Shown here: one piece after another, positions 60,986-64,000 of the stretch
Layout of the letters: each line of letters opens with the position of its first letter
Position numbering within the stretch: position 1 is the stretch's first letter
The notes under the pieces: generated by a model
What the model saw: only the letters and a program-made list of their open reading frames with translations
Told to the model about the DNA's origin: nothing
Databases searched by the model: none
Assembly (NCBI RefSeq): GCF_028368995.1
Contig: NZ_JAQNDL010000001.1
Span: forward strand, 1,674,001 to 1,738,000
Length of the DNA stretch: 64,000 nt
Direction of reading: 5' to 3'
Source: Nannocystis bainbridge
Lineage (GTDB): Bacteria; Myxococcota_A; Polyangia; Nannocystales; Nannocystaceae
Made by a program: the position numbers and the translations under genes

Positions 60986-61933
60986 TCAGCCCCGCCCCGC
61001 GACCCCGAAGCGGCGGCGATATGCCCCCGGCGACAGCCCGAGAATTCTATTAAAAATCTTGCGGAACGCCCCCGGATCGCCGTAGCCGACCTTCCACGCC
61101 ACCTCCGCGATCGACAGGTCCGACCGCTCCAGCAGGTCGCGCGCCTTGCCGACGCGCAGGTGCTGTAAATACTGCGCCGGCCGCAGCCCCGTCGCCTTGA
61201 CGAACCGGCGCAGGAACGTCCGCTCGCCGAGGCCCGCGCAGGCCGCCATCGCCGGCAGCGCGATCGGCCCGCCGCTCTTCGCTTGCAGCAGGCGCTGGAC
61301 CTTGCGGATCGCCGCGTCGCCGTGGCCCAGCGCGGGCGCGAACACGCTGTAGAAGCGCTGCTCGCGGCCGCCCGGATCGACCAGGAAATAGCGCGCGATC
61401 GCCAGCATGATCGCCGGACCGAACAGGCGCTCGATCAGCTTGAGCCCGAGGTCGGTCCACGCCATCAGCCCGCCGGCCGTGATCACGTCGCCGTCGTCGA
61501 CCAGCAGGCGGTCGGTCGCCAGCGCGACCTCGGGGAAGCGGGCCGCGAACGCGCCGGCCAGCGCCCAGTGGGTCGTCGCCACCCGATCTGCCAGCAGGCC
61601 CGCCTCCGCCAGCAAGAACGTGCCCGCGCACACCGAGCACACCAGCGTGCCCTCGCCGTGACGCGCGGCGAGCCAGGCCGCCAGCGGGCCCGTGCCCTCG
61701 CGCGGGCTGCCCGCGAGGCTCGGCGGCACGATCACCGCCGCCAGCGGCCCGGTCGGCGGTCGCCCCTCCTCCGGCCGCCACGCCACCACCTCGAGCGGCG
61801 CGCGAGCGTCCGCGCCCTCGGCGGCCAGCCGGCTGGCGACCGTGAACATGTCGGTGAGCCCGTACACCGCCGACAGCTGCGCGCCCGGGTAGACGAGGAT
61901 GACGACGCGCCGCGGTCTCTGGCGAGCTGGCAT
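60986..61933 (-). CDS. GlxA-type transcription regulator (DJ-1/PfpI + AraC HTH)
   Basis: This 315-residue protein has an N-terminal DJ-1/PfpI-like domain (VVILVYPGAQLSAVYGLTDMF; CSVCAGTFLLAEAGLL with the usual nucleophile-elbow Cys102) and a C-terminal AraC domain with two helix-turn-helix motifs (MAACAGLGERTFLRRFVKAT and LSIAEVAWKVGYGDPGAFRK). Such GlxA-family regulators usually control a neighbouring gene, here the divergent cysteine hydrolase 72 bp away. CAAAAT lies 6 nt before the ATG, so it is probably leaderless. The effector is probably a small amide or nitrogen compound, which is inference. Confidence 0.9.
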   Translation of the reverse strand: MPARQRPRRVVILVYPGAQLSAVYGLTDMFTVASRLAAEGADARAPLEVVAWRPEEGRPPTGPLAAVIVPPSLAGSPREGTGPLAAWLAARHGEGTLVCSVCAGTFLLAEAGLLADRVATTHWALAGAFAARFPEVALATDRLLVDDGDVITAGGLMAWTDLGLKLIERLFGPAIMLAIARYFLVDPGGREQRFYSVFAPALGHGDAAIRKVQRLLQAKSGGPIALPAMAACAGLGERTFLRRFVKATGLRPAQYLQHLRVGKARDLLERSDLSIAEVAWKVGYGDPGAFRKIFNRILGLSPGAYRRRFGVAGRG

Positions 61934-61939
61934 GTGTCA

Positions 61940-61945
61940 ATTTTG
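61940..61945 (-). promoter_or_regulatory. -10-like CAAAAT for the GlxA-type regulator
   Basis: CAAAAT on the minus strand ends 6 nt before the ATG at 61933, in the 72-bp divergent control region. Confidence 0.45.
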
Positions 61946-61993
61946 CCACGAAGAAAGTCACTCCTGCCGCTCGTGGCGGGGTGACGCGCGGCC

Positions 61994-61999
61994 TATTTT
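61994..61999 (+). promoter_or_regulatory. -10-like TATTTT for the cysteine hydrolase
   Basis: TATTTT ends 6 nt before the ATG at 62006; there is no Shine-Dalgarno sequence. Confidence 0.5.
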
Positions 62000-62005
62000 T
62001 CCGCC

Positions 62006-62566
62006 ATGCCTCGTCGCGCCCTGATCGTCATCGACCTGCAGAACGACTACTTCTCCGGCGGCAATTGGACCCTCGTCGGCATCGACGCCGCCGCCGCCAA
62101 CGCGGCCCGCCTGCTCGCCGCGGCCCGCTCCGCCGGCGACCTCGTGGTCCACGTCCGCCACGAGAACCCGGCCCCCGACGCCCCCTTCTTCGTGCCCGGC
62201 ACCGCGGGCGCCGACATCCACGCCTCCGTCCTGCCGACCGCGGGCGAGGCCGTCGTGCTCAAGCACCAGATCAACTCGTTCCGCGACACCGACCTGCAGG
62301 CGATCCTCGATCGCCACGGCGTCCGCGAGCTCGTGATCGCCGGCGCGATGAGCCACATGTGCATCGACGCCGCCACCCGCGCGTCCGCCGATCTGGGCTA
62401 TGCGGTGACCCTGATCCACGACGCCTGCGCCTCGCGCGACCTCGAGTTCGGCGATGTCCGCGTGCCCGCGGCCCACGTGCACGCCGCCTTCATGTCGGCC
62501 CTCGGCTTCGCCTACGCGACCCTCGTCGCCACCGACGATTATCTCGCACGGACGCGCGCGACCTGA
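62006..62566 (+). CDS. isochorismatase-like cysteine hydrolase
   Basis: This 186-residue protein has the catalytic triad of the family: Asp10 in ALIVIDLQNDYF, Lys86 in VVLKHQINSF and Cys119 in AGAMSHMCIDAATRAS, plus the cis-peptide region before it. Members hydrolyse amides such as nicotinamide, ureidoacrylate or N-carbamoyl compounds. It lacks the clear metal-binding DxHxxxH motif of nicotinamidases, so a non-nicotinamide substrate is more likely. It is divergent from a GlxA-type regulator, a common pairing. Confidence 0.9.
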   Translation: MPRRALIVIDLQNDYFSGGNWTLVGIDAAAANAARLLAAARSAGDLVVHVRHENPAPDAPFFVPGTAGADIHASVLPTAGEAVVLKHQINSFRDTDLQAILDRHGVRELVIAGAMSHMCIDAATRASADLGYAVTLIHDACASRDLEFGDVRVPAAHVHAAFMSALGFAYATLVATDDYLARTRAT

Positions 62567-62629
62567 GGACGAAGCGCCGGCGCTCGCTCGCCGGCACCGA
62601 CAAGACCTCGCCGCGCCATCGCTAGCCCG

Positions 62630-63481
62630 TCAACGCCGGCGCGGCTTCTTCTTCTCGATGATCGTCGTCATGCGCCCCGTCGCGCCGTCGATGCGGGTCC
62701 GGCCCGGCAGGGTCGCACGCACGTGCCGTCCCTCCCAACCGCCCTCGACGGCGACAAGCTCGAGCTCGCCGCGCGGTGGTTCGCTGCAGCTCGCGAGATC
62801 GAGCAAGCGCTGCTCGGCGCCCTCGTGGTCGACCGGTCCCGCGTCCGCGTGGCGACCGAGCCGCTCGAGGTACGTCGCAAGCTCGGGGGCACCGACCGCG
62901 CGGGCCTGCGGCGCCCAGGTGGCCGCGCGGCGCAGCGTCTCCTCGATCTGCACGCCGCGATAGACCGCATTACACGCGGCGTCGCGCGCGTGGTGGCCGA
63001 CGATCCTGAACATGTAAAGGCGCTTGGGCACCCGCGGCTCGGCGGCGACCGCCAGCAGCGTCGGCACCAGCGCGTCGAGCATCAGCAGCAGGTCCTCGTC
63101 CTGGCTCATCAGGCTCCACCGCGGCTGCCACGCCCAGCGCTTGACCAGCCCCGGGCTGACGCGCCCGAGGTTCTCCTCGGTGTGATGGAGCGGGACCAGC
63201 CCGGCCGCCGCGAACGCGTCCCACAGGCGCCGGATCGCGTCGTCGATCTCGCCGGCGACCTGCGGCGGCGCCCCGGTGAGCTCGGCCCACCGATTCGGCG
63301 ACAGCCGCCCGTGGCGATACAGCCGCAGCAGGCTGCGGGCGATCTGCGGCCCCTCATCGTCCGCCAGCCCGCGCAGCCGCTCGACCCAGGCCGCGATGCT
63401 GCCCTCGTCGCCGCGCCACGCCACGGGCCCCAGGATCTGGACGACCCGGGCGAACTCGGCGCGCTGGCGGGCACGGGCCAT
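62630..63481 (-). CDS. unknown protein, mostly helical
   Basis: This 283-residue protein has no signal peptide or membrane segment. The first 200 residues are helical with aromatic-rich patches (RWAWQPRWSLMSQDEDLLLM), and the C-terminus is a beta stretch ending in a basic EKKKPRRR tail. I recognise no family. The ATG at 63481 is chosen because TACCGT lies 6 nt upstream; the open frame extends 21 codons beyond. It is divergent from the next gene with about 64 bp between. Confidence 0.65.
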   Translation of the reverse strand: MARARQRAEFARVVQILGPVAWRGDEGSIAAWVERLRGLADDEGPQIARSLLRLYRHGRLSPNRWAELTGAPPQVAGEIDDAIRRLWDAFAAAGLVPLHHTEENLGRVSPGLVKRWAWQPRWSLMSQDEDLLLMLDALVPTLLAVAAEPRVPKRLYMFRIVGHHARDAACNAVYRGVQIEETLRRAATWAPQARAVGAPELATYLERLGRHADAGPVDHEGAEQRLLDLASCSEPPRGELELVAVEGGWEGRHVRATLPGRTRIDGATGRMTTIIEKKKPRRR

Positions 63482-63487
63482 CGCTCG

Positions 63488-63493
63488 ACGGTA
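63488..63493 (-). promoter_or_regulatory. -10-like TACCGT
   Basis: TACCGT on the minus strand ends 6 nt before the ATG at 63481. Confidence 0.45.
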
Positions 63494-63545
63494 CGACGGA
63501 GCGGGCGATCCGTCACCCATCCGGCCGCCGCTACCCCCATGCACC

Positions 63546-63998
63546 GTGCCCGTCCTCGCGCTCGACCTCGCCGTCTCGCCCGCCGTCGCAGTGGCCCACG
63601 CGGCCGAGCAATTCTCTGACCAGCCCGGCGCCGCCTGCCGGTTCCGCGCCCACGCCGAGCCGTGCTGCTTCTACCTCGACGCGCGCAAGCCCGGCGGCTC
63701 GACCAGCGCCTGGTTCGTGCTGCTGCGGCGCGACCGCGACGGCGCTCGCCTCGAGCTGGTGCCCACCGCCAGCGGCGCGCGGCTGCTGCAGCTGTTCGCG
63801 GGCGTGCTCGCCCTCGTCGGCGCGTGGCAGCGCGTCGACTGGTTCGCGCTGCTGGCGATCGTCCCGGTGCTGTTCCTCGCGCTGGCGTGCGAAGCCTATG
63901 TCCGCCGCGCCGAACAGGCCGAGGTCGTCGCCGCCCTCGTCACCGCGTTCGAGCCGCTGCGCCGCAGGGGCCTGCCTTACCGCGAGCCGGCTGGATGA
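63546..63998 (+). CDS. small membrane protein of unknown function
   Basis: This 150-residue protein starts at GTG 63546 (VPVLALDLAVSP), has a soluble first half with two adjacent Cys (AEPCCFYLD), then two membrane segments (LLQLFAGVLALVGAW and WFALLAIVPVLFLALAC), and a charged tail. I recognise no family. The start is uncertain: the frame is open upstream, but coding character begins near 63546. Confidence 0.6.
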   Translation: MPVLALDLAVSPAVAVAHAAEQFSDQPGAACRFRAHAEPCCFYLDARKPGGSTSAWFVLLRRDRDGARLELVPTASGARLLQLFAGVLALVGAWQRVDWFALLAIVPVLFLALACEAYVRRAEQAEVVAALVTAFEPLRRRGLPYREPAG

Positions 63999-64000
63999 CT

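Overview
The window is uniformly very GC-rich DNA with no rRNA, tRNA, CRISPR array, phage or insertion sequence that I can recognise. Its gene content points to a myxobacterium, probably of the Nannocystineae: six eukaryote-like Ser/Thr kinases (several with a membrane segment and TPR repeats), FG-GAP and VCBS-type surface repeats, Thr/Gly-linked Cys-rich lipoproteins, and a subtilase with metal-binding repeats and a MYXO-CTERM tail. The taxon is inferred from gene families, not from a marker gene.

Layout. 0-7.4 kb: 3' end of an FG-GAP protein, a VWA lipoprotein, then a sigma factor, kinase and lipoprotein cluster. 7.8-14.4 kb: GAF-kinase, TPR-kinase and an HExxH lipoprotein, all on the minus strand. 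14.8-17.9 kb: an RsbR-like PAS-PAS-STAS protein coupled to a 2-oxoglutarate/Fe(II) oxygenase, then a frameshifted membrane-protein gene. 18.1-23.8 kb: a three-gene RND metal-efflux operon. 23.8-32.6 kb: another TPR-type kinase, several lipoproteins, a small overlapping gene pair of unknown function and an FG-GAP repeat protein. 32.7-36.7 kb: two divergent citrate-synthase genes, one fused to a DNA-binding domain, with a repeated operator-like sequence between them, then an SDR and a VOC protein. 36.9-44.5 kb: Cys-rich and repeat lipoproteins, a kinase, and a membrane-anchored sigma-like protein. 44.7-52.0 kb: DUF4139 protein, AI-2E-family permease, secreted protein, kinase. 52.4-60.5 kb: relic of a sigma-54 activator, thioredoxin-like protein, Cys-rich lipoprotein, matrixin with cysteine switch, UvrA-type ATPase, MYXO-CTERM subtilase. 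60.9-64 kb: a divergent GlxA-type regulator and cysteine hydrolase, and two unknown proteins.

The most striking feature is a dispersed family of short tandem arrays built on the self-complementary core GGACATGTCC. Units (consensus GACATGTCC plus five variable bases) repeat with an almost invariant 14-bp step, 2 to 7 units per array, at more than a dozen places, nearly always just 3' of a gene. Adjacent units can pair into hairpins, and one array forms a 22-pair stem between two convergent genes. A second window-wide pattern is a TANNNT -10-like hexamer 4-10 nt upstream of about fifteen start codons with no Shine-Dalgarno sequence, which suggests widespread leaderless transcription and fixes several non-ATG starts. 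Genes within operons, by contrast, mostly have a Shine-Dalgarno sequence or overlap the preceding gene.
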